From an uncultured Bacilli bacterium (GTDB lineage: Bacteria > Bacillota_I > Bacilli_A > RF39 > UBA660), in NCBI GenBank assembly GCA_934086815.1, contig CAKOIM010000004.1:1-59952 (forward strand): a DNA stretch of 59,952 bases, given 5' to 3'. The position numbers and the translations under genes are program-made. Position 1 is the stretch's first letter, and each line of letters opens with the position of its first letter. This document shows positions 53,541 through 59,952 of this stretch, one piece after another. The notes below the pieces were generated by a model that was not told the origin of the DNA, did not search any database, and saw nothing but the letters and a program-made list of their open reading frames with translations.

Positions 53541-54518
53541 CTATTTTTCACGCTTTTTTACATATTCATAATCTATATCTGATACATCTACTAATTTTTT
53601 TATTACTTTTTCAGATTTAAATTCCATATACATAAATGATTTTAATAATTCATCTTCCGCCATATTAAAATATGCACACATTTCTTTTAAATCAAAGTCA
53701 TTTTGTGTCATTTTATAAATTAACCACATTTGCCACATATTTTGTTCTAATTCATTGTATTTACTAAATACCTTTTTATATTTTTCTTTTAAACCATTTA
53801 TTCTAAAATTACCATTTCTTAAATTATCTATTAATAATGTTTTAGTAATATCAGCATATTGTAACGCTTGTTTATCAACATCTAACAAGTTTCCATTACA
53901 AATATATTCTAATTGTTTTAACAGCTTTTCTAAAATAATATATTTAAAATACATACTATTATGTTTATCATATAATTCTGTAATAACGTTAAATATATTT
54001 TCGGTAAAGTTTTTAAATCTAAATATCATTTCATATTTTACTTGTAATGGAATTGCATCATATTTAACAATAACTTCTATACATCTCATTACATCTAATT
54101 TCTTTTTCATCTTAGGAAATATCGCTTTATCAATATTATCTATAAGGTTTAATAAATATAAACGTTCCTCCGAATTTTCATCTAAAAACATAAACTTAAC
54201 TTTATTTTCATTTTTAGCTAATTTTATACTTGATAAATATATAGTCTCAATATTTCCGGGATATCCATTAATTAAAATGAAACACTCATCATTTTGAAAA
54301 GATATATCTCCGCGATCAAACACACTTATCTTCCCCTTATATACTTGACATGATAATTCATCAATTTTAACTATATTTTCCGGCTCTGCTTTTGATTCAT
54401 AATAAGATGTATACAACATTTCTAAATTTTCGTCAATTGCTTCTTCATCATAATAAATTGCATACAACATTTCTAATGATTCTCTCACTTTTCTTAATAA
54501 TTCCAAATTATCTTCCAT
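53541..54518 (-). CDS. Unknown protein, copy 1 of a tandem duplication
   Basis: About 325 residues, paralogous to the following gene across the whole length. It differs mainly near the N terminus, where a short internal duplication repeats a LEMLYxxYY segment (SLEMLYAIYYDEE, then NLEMLYTSYYESK), and by a four-residue insertion (NGNF) near residue 240. Divergence is spread along the gene, so both copies seem to be maintained. The function is unknown. Confidence 0.65.
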   Translation of the reverse strand: MEDNLELLRKVRESLEMLYAIYYDEEAIDENLEMLYTSYYESKAEPENIVKIDELSCQVYKGKISVFDRGDISFQNDECFILINGYPGNIETIYLSSIKLAKNENKVKFMFLDENSEERLYLLNLIDNIDKAIFPKMKKKLDVMRCIEVIVKYDAIPLQVKYEMIFRFKNFTENIFNVITELYDKHNSMYFKYIILEKLLKQLEYICNGNLLDVDKQALQYADITKTLLIDNLRNGNFRINGLKEKYKKVFSKYNELEQNMWQMWLIYKMTQNDFDLKEMCAYFNMAEDELLKSFMYMEFKSEKVIKKLVDVSDIDYEYVKKREK

Positions 54519-54561
54519 ATACATCTTCTCCTTTATTTAATTTGCACATTTATAGTACATT

Positions 54562-54590
54562 AAAAAAGACCTTTTGTCAAAGTCTTTAAT
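54562..54590 (-). terminator. Terminator after tRNA-Arg
   Basis: On the minus strand AAAGAC and GTCTTT form the stem around a 11-nt loop, and T6 follows. Confidence 0.8.
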
Positions 54591-54597
54591 ATCTATC

Positions 54598-54674
54598 TGG
54601 CGTCCTCGGGGTGACTCGAACACCCAGTCTATTGCTTAGGAGGCAATTGCATTTTCCTGTTATGCTACGAGGAC
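54598..54674 (-). tRNA. trnR-CCU: tRNA-Arg, anticodon CCU
   Basis: A 77-nt cloverleaf. The acceptor stem is GTCCTCG paired with CGAGGAC, then G and an encoded CCA. The anticodon stem ATTGC/GCAAT encloses the loop CTCCTAA, giving anticodon CCU, which reads AGG. The T arm has GTTCGAGTC. It stands alone, followed by its own terminator. Confidence 0.97.
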
Positions 54675-54704
54675 ATTAAAATAATTTTAACATATTTTTT
54701 ATCT

Positions 54705-54723
54705 TTTGTATACAAATATTTGT
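54705..54723. promoter_or_regulatory. Overlapping palindromes upstream of lexA, candidate SOS operator
   Basis: TTTGTATACAAA (54705-54716) and ACAAATATTTGT (54712-54723) are perfect palindromes that overlap and abut the lexA -35. The position fits autoregulation, but the sequence is not the canonical CGAAC-N4-GTTCG box of Bacillus. Confidence 0.4.
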
Positions 54724-54752
54724 TTGACTTTTTTATAAATGTATTATAAAAT
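54724..54752 (+). promoter_or_regulatory. Promoter of lexA
   Basis: TTGACT (54724-54729) and TAAAAT (54747-54752) are separated by 17 bp, about 20 bases upstream of the ATG. Confidence 0.75.
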
Positions 54753-54773
54753 TTATTTAAAGAAGGTGAGATT

Positions 54774-55397
54774 ATGGAGAAAAAGGAATTAACAAAACGC
54801 CAAGAAGATGTTTTACAATTTATTAAAAAGTACATTGCTAGTCATGGATACCCCCCAGCTATAAGAGAAATTTGTGCCGGAGTTGGATTAAATAGCCCTG
54901 CTACTGTATTTGTACATATTAAAAATTTAGAAAAAGAAGGATATGTAAAATCAACTAATAATAAGTTTAGAACTATTGAACTACTCGTAGAAAATGAATA
55001 TTTAGAAAAAAAAGATGATGTTGTAAAGGTACCTTTACTTGGTAAAATTACCGCCGGCAACCCTATTACAGCAATTGAAAAGCCCGATGAATATTTTGAT
55101 TTACCAGCATCTTTAATGCCTCGAAACGGCGAAGTATTTACACTTCACGTAAGTGGTGAATCAATGATTAACAAAGGTATATATGACAATGATTATGTAA
55201 TAGTTAAAAGACAAAACACTGCTAAAAATGGTGATGTTGTCGTAGCTATGACCGAAGAAAATGAAGTAACATTAAAAACATTTTATAAAGAAAGCGATTA
55301 TATAAGATTACAACCAGAAAATGATACAATGGAACCACTCATATTTAATAACATTACAATCCTTGGAATAGCTATTGGTTTATACCGAAAAATATAA
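54774..55397 (+). CDS. lexA: SOS repressor LexA
   Basis: A 207-residue LexA. The winged helix is at 1-72 (AIREICAGVGLNSPATVFVHIKNLE recognition region). The self-cleavage site A94-G95 is in KITAGNPI, and the catalytic dyad is S130 (SGESMINKG) and K168 (VTLKTFY). It represses DNA-damage genes until RecA-ssDNA triggers cleavage. It is a single gene with a consensus promoter, and its terminator is shared with the convergent rhomboid gene. Confidence 0.97.
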   Translation: MEKKELTKRQEDVLQFIKKYIASHGYPPAIREICAGVGLNSPATVFVHIKNLEKEGYVKSTNNKFRTIELLVENEYLEKKDDVVKVPLLGKITAGNPITAIEKPDEYFDLPASLMPRNGEVFTLHVSGESMINKGIYDNDYVIVKRQNTAKNGDVVVAMTEENEVTLKTFYKESDYIRLQPENDTMEPLIFNNITILGIAIGLYRKI

Positions 55398-55422
55398 AAA
55401 GATTGCCCAAACAATCTTTTTT
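55396..55422. terminator. Bidirectional terminator between lexA and the rhomboid gene
   Basis: A 10-bp stem, AAAAAGATTG with CAATCTTTTT around CCCAAA, reads well on both strands. Confidence 0.9.
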
Positions 55423-56581
55423 ATTTAACAAAAAATACAATATAACTTAAAAATACTAAGTAAAGAATTAAGACAATTAAACCATTAATTGAATTTCTCT
55501 TAGTGCTTTTATTTTCTACACCTACGACCATAGATGCTAAAAAACCTCCGATTAAACCACCTATGTGAGCCGCATTATCTATACCTGTTGCTAAATAGCC
55601 AATTAATAAATTTAAAAGTATTATAGGTATTATTTGATTTTTAACTACCCCATTTAAATAAAGACGATAGTGATAGCCAAAATAAAGTAAAGCTCCCATT
55701 AAACCAAATATTGCTCCACTAGCCCCCACTGATACAACAAACTCTTCTTGAAATACTAAAGAAAATAAACTAGCAGAAATAATACTTATAATATAAACAA
55801 AAATAAATTTATACTTACCAATAAAATTTTCTACTTGTGATGCTATTAAAAATAATGCATACATATTAAGAATTAAATGAATTATATTTACATGTAAGAA
55901 AGCACAAGTAACTAAACGCCATAATTCACCTTGTTTAACTAAATGTAAATTATTAGCTCCAAATTTTACTAATGTACTCGCATTTATTTCCCATAAATTT
56001 CTACCACCAATTGCTAAAACTAAATACATAACTAAACATGCTAGTATTAAAATATTAGTAATAACAATTTTTTTCGGAGAAAATACTTTAGCAAACATTT
56101 TATTTTCTTTTTCTGTTTTTTCATTTATATCATTTGTTATATTTATAATTAAATCTAGTTCATCACTTGTTTCAATTAATTCTTTATTTATATCTGGAAA
56201 AGTATCTTTTATAGAATTATTTTTTTTAACTTCCTCTAAACTATTTACACTTACTGTATTAATATCATACTTATTATCTAAATTAATTTTATTACTCATT
56301 TCTAAACATATATTTAAAGTATTTACTTTAAAAGACATAGTTTTTTTCTTTATTTGTTTTATTATGTGTTTCATTTTAAATAAATCAAATTTATATTGTT
56401 CATCATTAAGTATAGTATTACAATTTATTCTTATTATTCTATATGGTCCATTTAAATTTTCTAACCATATTTCATCTTTAACTCCTTGGACTTGAATTGG
56501 AGCATAATTTTTCTTTGTAACAAAATAATGAACTAAACTCATCATTATTTTATCATCATTACGGATCATTACTGATGTCAT
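55421..56581 (-). CDS. gluP: Rhomboid intramembrane serine protease, GluP/YqgP-like
   Basis: About 386 residues from ATG 56581, chosen for GGAG eight bases upstream. A cytoplasmic N-terminal domain of about 170 residues is followed by a rhomboid core. It has the HVNIIHLILNMYAL oxyanion region, the catalytic serine in GASGAIFGLMGA and the catalytic histidine in AAHIGGLIGGF. Domain order and size match GluP (YqgP) of Bacillus, which cleaves membrane proteins in quality control. It is monocistronic. Confidence 0.93.
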   Translation of the reverse strand: MTSVMIRNDDKIMMSLVHYFVTKKNYAPIQVQGVKDEIWLENLNGPYRIIRINCNTILNDEQYKFDLFKMKHIIKQIKKKTMSFKVNTLNICLEMSNKINLDNKYDINTVSVNSLEEVKKNNSIKDTFPDINKELIETSDELDLIINITNDINEKTEKENKMFAKVFSPKKIVITNILILACLVMYLVLAIGGRNLWEINASTLVKFGANNLHLVKQGELWRLVTCAFLHVNIIHLILNMYALFLIASQVENFIGKYKFIFVYIISIISASLFSLVFQEEFVVSVGASGAIFGLMGALLYFGYHYRLYLNGVVKNQIIPIILLNLLIGYLATGIDNAAHIGGLIGGFLASMVVGVENKSTKRNSINGLIVLILYLVFLSYIVFFVK

Positions 56582-56644
56582 TTTCACTTCTCCTTGTTCT
56601 TTTATTTTACACTAATTCATATATTTAGTAAAGAGGTGGCCTAA

Positions 56645-56965
56645 ATGCTTATGTATCTAACATTTTTAATATCTATATCTTTATTAGTTGTCATAATTTT
56701 AAAACTAAATAACACCCATAAAATTGATAATTCTATACTATTTTTTATTCTTAGCAACTATCTTTTAAACTTCTCTACTTCTTTATTTTTATTTTATTAT
56801 ACTAATTATGAAATTTCTTTAATTAGTTCTATTTTACTAGTCATCTTTAGTTTCTTACTCATCATTGATTTTAAAAGAATATTAAAATATATTCCACTTA
56901 TTTCTCTACCTTATTTATTTTATAATATTTACTTAACCTTTTACATTATTTTCAAGTTCATCTAA
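56645..56965 (+). CDS. Small multi-pass membrane protein
   Basis: A 106-residue, very hydrophobic protein with about four membrane helices and no charged domain. AGAGGTGG lies upstream of the ATG. Its last 33 bases overlap the end of rluD on the other strand. No family is recognised. The good ribosome site and uninterrupted hydrophobic pattern support it as real. Confidence 0.55.
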   Translation: MLMYLTFLISISLLVVIILKLNNTHKIDNSILFFILSNYLLNFSTSLFLFYYTNYEISLISSILLVIFSFLLIIDFKRILKYIPLISLPYLFYNIYLTFYIIFKFI

Positions 56966-57826
56966 AAAGTCTTGAAAATATTTTGGTACATTACAAGAAA
57001 ACTCTAATATTTCTTTAGTTATTGGATGCACAAATTTTAAATATGCAGAATGCAAAAATTGCCCAAATTCCGTACTCTTTTTATTACTATATACTGGATC
57101 ATTATGTACTGGATATCCAATATATGATAAATGAACTCTTATTTGGTGTGTTCTTCCAGTTTCTAAAACTAAATTAACTAAAGTATAATCTTTATATCTT
57201 TTAAGTACTTTTAAATGAGTAACAGCCTTTTTTCCATCACTTCGAACACTCATTTTATCAAATATTACTTTATCACGACCTAATGGAGCATCAATTATTG
57301 CTTTTTCTTGGGGAAATACACCATCTAAAAGAGCTATATATTCTCTATGTATTTCTTTATTTTTAAAATTATCGGCAAGTATTTGATGAACTTCATCAGT
57401 TTTTGCCACGATCATAAGGCCACTTGTATCTTTATCTAAACGATGAACTATCCCCGGTCTAAATTCCTCCATATTACTTAATTTTTTTGTATAATATATT
57501 AAACCATTTACTAAAGTATTATTATAATTACCATTTCCCGGATGCACCACTAAACCACTTGGTTTATTTATGACCATTAAATACTCATCTTCATAAACTA
57601 TATCTAAATCCATTTTAGTGGCTTCTAAAACATTTTCTTTTTTTAAAACATCTTTAACACTAATTAAATCATTTTCTTTTACTTTATAGCTAGGTTTTGT
57701 TTTTTTATTATTAACCAAAATTAAATTATCTTTAATCATTTTTATAATAGTTTCTCTACTTAAATTTAAAACATTTACTAAATATTTATCTATTCTTTCA
57801 TTTGATTTTTCTACATTTACTTCCAC
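56933..57826 (-). CDS. rluD: RluD-type 23S rRNA pseudouridine synthase (YlyB-like)
   Basis: A 297-residue protein. The N-terminal S4 RNA-binding domain (about 5-62) is followed by a RluA-family catalytic domain with the HRLDKDTSGL motif and catalytic D131. It isomerises uridines in 23S rRNA. The GTG start at 57826 is supported by AAAGGAG nine bases upstream and lies inside the lspA 3' end (29-base overlap). The order sigG, ylmC, lspA, rluD is like that in Bacillus. Confidence 0.93.
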   Translation of the reverse strand: MEVNVEKSNERIDKYLVNVLNLSRETIIKMIKDNLILVNNKKTKPSYKVKENDLISVKDVLKKENVLEATKMDLDIVYEDEYLMVINKPSGLVVHPGNGNYNNTLVNGLIYYTKKLSNMEEFRPGIVHRLDKDTSGLMIVAKTDEVHQILADNFKNKEIHREYIALLDGVFPQEKAIIDAPLGRDKVIFDKMSVRSDGKKAVTHLKVLKRYKDYTLVNLVLETGRTHQIRVHLSYIGYPVHNDPVYSNKKSTEFGQFLHSAYLKFVHPITKEILEFSCNVPKYFQDFLDELENNVKG

Positions 57827-58274
57827 TTAAATCTTCTCCTTTAAATATTGCATATATTAATAAACTAAAGCCAACAACAATAAAAATATCAGCTAAATTA
57901 AAAACAGGAAATTGATACTTAAATATATAAAAGCCTATATAATCTATTGCATAACCAAGTCTTAATCGATCTATTAAATTACCAATTAAACCACCATAAA
58001 TTAATCCAAAAGCTAATATATTTCTTTTGTTAATTTGAATATTTTCTTGATACTTAAAAAGCAATATAAAAGCCATAATTGAAAAAGCAATAAGTAAAAA
58101 CCTTGCTCCACTTAGTGTACTCCATGCAGCCCCAGTATTATAAACTTTTGTTAAATAAAAAAAGTTAGGTACAATAATTTTTTCAAACAATAATTCATAC
58201 TTATCTATTAATAATTTAATTAATTGATCAAAAATAACTAAAAATATAGCAATAATAAAACTTTTCTTTTTCAT
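57798..58274 (-). CDS. lspA: Lipoprotein signal peptidase (signal peptidase II)
   Basis: A 158-residue, four-helix membrane aspartic protease. Catalytic aspartates are D102 in GNLIDRL and D129 in FNLADIF, and VYNTGAAWS is the conserved loop near residue 45. It removes signal peptides from lipid-modified prolipoproteins. It overlaps rluD. Confidence 0.96.
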   Translation of the reverse strand: MKKKSFIIAIFLVIFDQLIKLLIDKYELLFEKIIVPNFFYLTKVYNTGAAWSTLSGARFLLIAFSIMAFILLFKYQENIQINKRNILAFGLIYGGLIGNLIDRLRLGYAIDYIGFYIFKYQFPVFNLADIFIVVGFSLLIYAIFKGEDLSGSKCRKIK

Positions 58275-58295
58275 AAGAATATATTAACATAAAAT

Positions 58296-58514
58296 TTATT
58301 TATTTACTAGTATACAATCTGTTCCTATTTTTGTAATGTCACTAAAAGAAAAAATTATTTCCCCACTTTTCATTACTTTAAAAATTTTTTTATCTAAAGC
58401 AACAAGATTTATTATCTTACCTTCATTATTTACCTCAGCATCAACAATCCTACCTAAATTAACACCATTTTTAACACTTATAATATCTTTATTTTGTAAA
58501 TCACTTAAAAACAT
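58296..58514 (-). CDS. ylmC: YlmC/YmxH family PRC-barrel protein
   Basis: A 72-residue single PRC-barrel domain: FLSDLQNKDIISVKNGVNLGRIVDAEVN, then KSGEIIFSFSDITKIGTDCILV. The family is confined to endospore formers and annotated as sporulation-related. The place next to sigG is conserved in Bacillus. It lies 25 bases upstream of the sigG end, in the same operon. Confidence 0.9.
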   Translation of the reverse strand: MFLSDLQNKDIISVKNGVNLGRIVDAEVNNEGKIINLVALDKKIFKVMKSGEIIFSFSDITKIGTDCILVNK

Positions 58515-58538
58515 ATAATCACCAATTAATTATATGCT

Positions 58539-59315
58539 TTATTTTATTAATTTACGAACATTTGCAATGGCATTCTTTTCTATTCTAGATACTTGTGCTT
58601 GACTAATATTTAATTCCATAGCTATTTCCATTTGTGTTTTTCCTATTATAAATCTTTCTATCAAAATATTTTTTTCTCTTTCTTTTATTTTGCCTAAAGC
58701 TTTTCTTAAAGAAATAATCATATCTTTATCACTATTTTTATCTTTTATATCTGCAATTTGATCAAAAAGATAAATTGTATCCCCTCCATCATTATAAATT
58801 GGTTCAAATATACTAGAGGGATCTTTTAGGGAATCCATTGCATAAGAAATCATATACTCATCTATATTTAAAGTTTCAGCAATTAAACTTGCACTTGGCT
58901 CTACACCATATTCAGCAATATATTCATCTTTAAAACGAATTATTTGATATGCTAAATCTTTTGTACTCCGACTTACTCTAATAGCCATATTATCTCTTAA
59001 ATACCTTTTTATTTCTCCAACAATTAAATGAACTGCATAAGTTGATAATTTAAGTCCATATGTAATATCAAAATTATCTATTGCTTTTATAAGTCCTATT
59101 ACTCCAACTTGAAACAAATCATCTAAATTAACATTCTTATTATTAAAACTTTTTAAAATACTTAAAACTAATTTCAAATTCCCATTTATTAACTTTTCTT
59201 TAGCTTCTAAATCCCCATTTCTAAGTCTAATAAATAATTCAGTCATTTCTTCTTTAGATAAAGTTTTTAATTCACTTGTATTTATACCTGTAATATCTAC
59301 TTTGTATTTTGCCAT
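58539..59315 (-). CDS. sigG: RNA polymerase sporulation sigma factor SigG
   Basis: About 258 residues from ATG 59315, preceded by AAAGGA. It is a sigma-70 group 3 factor close to Bacillus SigG. It has KVDITGINTSELKTLSKEEM at the N terminus, region 2 NLDDLFQVGVIGLIKAIDNFD and YAVHLIVGEIKRYLRDN, the SIFEPIYNDGGDTIYLFDQI linker typical of SigG/SigF, and region 4 KTQMEIAMELNISQAQVSRIEK. It directs late gene expression in the engulfed forespore. The usual upstream spoIIGA-sigE pair is absent; a Nudix gene lies there instead. Confidence 0.95.
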   Translation of the reverse strand: MAKYKVDITGINTSELKTLSKEEMTELFIRLRNGDLEAKEKLINGNLKLVLSILKSFNNKNVNLDDLFQVGVIGLIKAIDNFDITYGLKLSTYAVHLIVGEIKRYLRDNMAIRVSRSTKDLAYQIIRFKDEYIAEYGVEPSASLIAETLNIDEYMISYAMDSLKDPSSIFEPIYNDGGDTIYLFDQIADIKDKNSDKDMIISLRKALGKIKEREKNILIERFIIGKTQMEIAMELNISQAQVSRIEKNAIANVRKLIK

Positions 59316-59358
59316 ATAATAATCCTTTCCCATTATTTATGGCCGTTTTTCTATATTT

Positions 59359-59844
59359 TTATACAGTTAATTCCAAGTTTAAAACATCTAACATTTCATC
59401 AGTAATTCCTTCTAAATCTCCATTTATTACTTTATTATCTTTTAAAACATCTTTGACTATACTTAAAGGAATATATCTAAGTTTATAATTACCATCTTTT
59501 TCTTCCTCCGTATAATTTGTATTTTTTAAATTAGGTATTCTATCATCGTTAATTTTATAATAATATATTTGTATTAAAGTATTAGTATCCTCCACATATT
59601 TCTTTAACACACAAAACGGAACTAAATATGTAGTATCATAATCTAATCCAGTTTCTTCTTTTAACTCTCTTTTTAAAGCAAAATTTAAATCTTCGCCTCC
59701 TTCTACATGACCTCCCGGAAATTGATATTCATAATACGAATATCCCAATAGTAATTCGTTTTTACTATTTATTATTACAGCTTTTACTCTCGTAACTATA
59801 TTTTCATAATCTACATTAATATTATTTTTAATTATTTCTATCAC
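59359..59844 (-). CDS. Nudix hydrolase
   Basis: A 161-residue protein. The Nudix box GHVEGGEDLNFALKRELKEE followed by TGLD has every metal-binding glutamate in place. The substrate is not evident. It is directly upstream of sigG, about 40 bases away, and may share its transcript, though no terminator or promoter decides this. Confidence 0.9.
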   Translation of the reverse strand: MIEIIKNNINVDYENIVTRVKAVIINSKNELLLGYSYYEYQFPGGHVEGGEDLNFALKRELKEETGLDYDTTYLVPFCVLKKYVEDTNTLIQIYYYKINDDRIPNLKNTNYTEEEKDGNYKLRYIPLSIVKDVLKDNKVINGDLEGITDEMLDVLNLELTV

Positions 59845-59952
59845 TTTACCACCATATAAATTCTATCATAACTTACATAAAAACTTGCTAATAAAAATCA
59901 ATAGTTTTTAAGAAATTTTTAAAATTTTATAGTTTTGTATATCAAATCATGC
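59845..59952. other. AT-rich edge with no visible gene
   Basis: This is the upstream region of the Nudix gene. AT-rich sequence without a clear gene, hairpin or repeat runs to the window end. Confidence 0.5.

Overview
The window is strongly AT-rich and gene-dense, and uses the standard bacterial code: long reading frames end normally at TGA and tryptophan is TGG. The gene content points to a spore-forming member of the Bacilli. It carries the spore coat protein CotE, the forespore sigma factor SigG with a YlmC-like neighbour, a SirA-like gene in the order tkt-sirA-yneF, a small YjcZ-like protein, a FtsW/SpoVE-type flippase-polymerase, and the YmfF/YmfH peptidase pair. The low GC, the surface-protein families and the mollicute-like rifampicin pocket of RpoB suggest an uncultured gut lineage near RF39/Erysipelotrichales. 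That placement is inference.

Layout. 1-3.4 kb: a 15-bp tandem repeat, a transglutaminase-like protein, CapA, a HIT hydrolase and CotE. 3.4-13 kb: rpoC, rpoB and ybxB, then an unknown membrane protein and HU. 13.1-14.8 kb: a Ku-LigD end-joining pair. 14.8-17.8 kb: a secreted lectin-like protein beside a divergent XRE regulator with repeated operator-like sites, and an AAA/DUF4143 ATPase broken at a TA microsatellite. 17.8-21.8 kb: FtsW/SpoVE, the YjcZ-like protein, an Rpn-type nuclease, peptide deformylase, and rpsD with a pseudoknot-capable leader. 21.8-27.5 kb: two M16 peptidases, dGTPase, a radical SAM protein, CsaA and small membrane proteins.

27.5-34.6 kb is the most unusual stretch. A surface protein has a C-terminal segment of about 61% GC that looks like the variable region of a diversity-generating retroelement (DGR) target, followed by a GC-shifted noncoding tract with two perfect hairpins. 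Upstream lie three 35-bp tandem repeats, then a four-gene operon: an unknown protein, a membrane-anchored McrB-like AAA+ ATPase, a DUF2357-like protein and a transmembrane protein with thrombospondin-3-type calcium repeats.

34.6-40 kb: small hypotheticals, then a lipid operon (PAP2 phosphatase, two PlsC-like acyltransferases, an acyl-CoA/ACP ligase). 40-46.7 kb: valS under a T-box leader and two WG-repeat membrane proteins. 46.7-49.4 kb: yneF, sirA and tkt. 49.6-54.5 kb: an unknown membrane protein, a class III aminotransferase, and a recent tandem duplication of an unknown gene. 54.6-59.9 kb: tRNA-Arg(CCU), lexA, a rhomboid protease, rluD-lspA-ylmC-sigG in a Bacillus-like order, and a Nudix hydrolase.

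Most genes are on the minus strand in short operons. Intergenic gaps are small and usually hold recognisable terminators.
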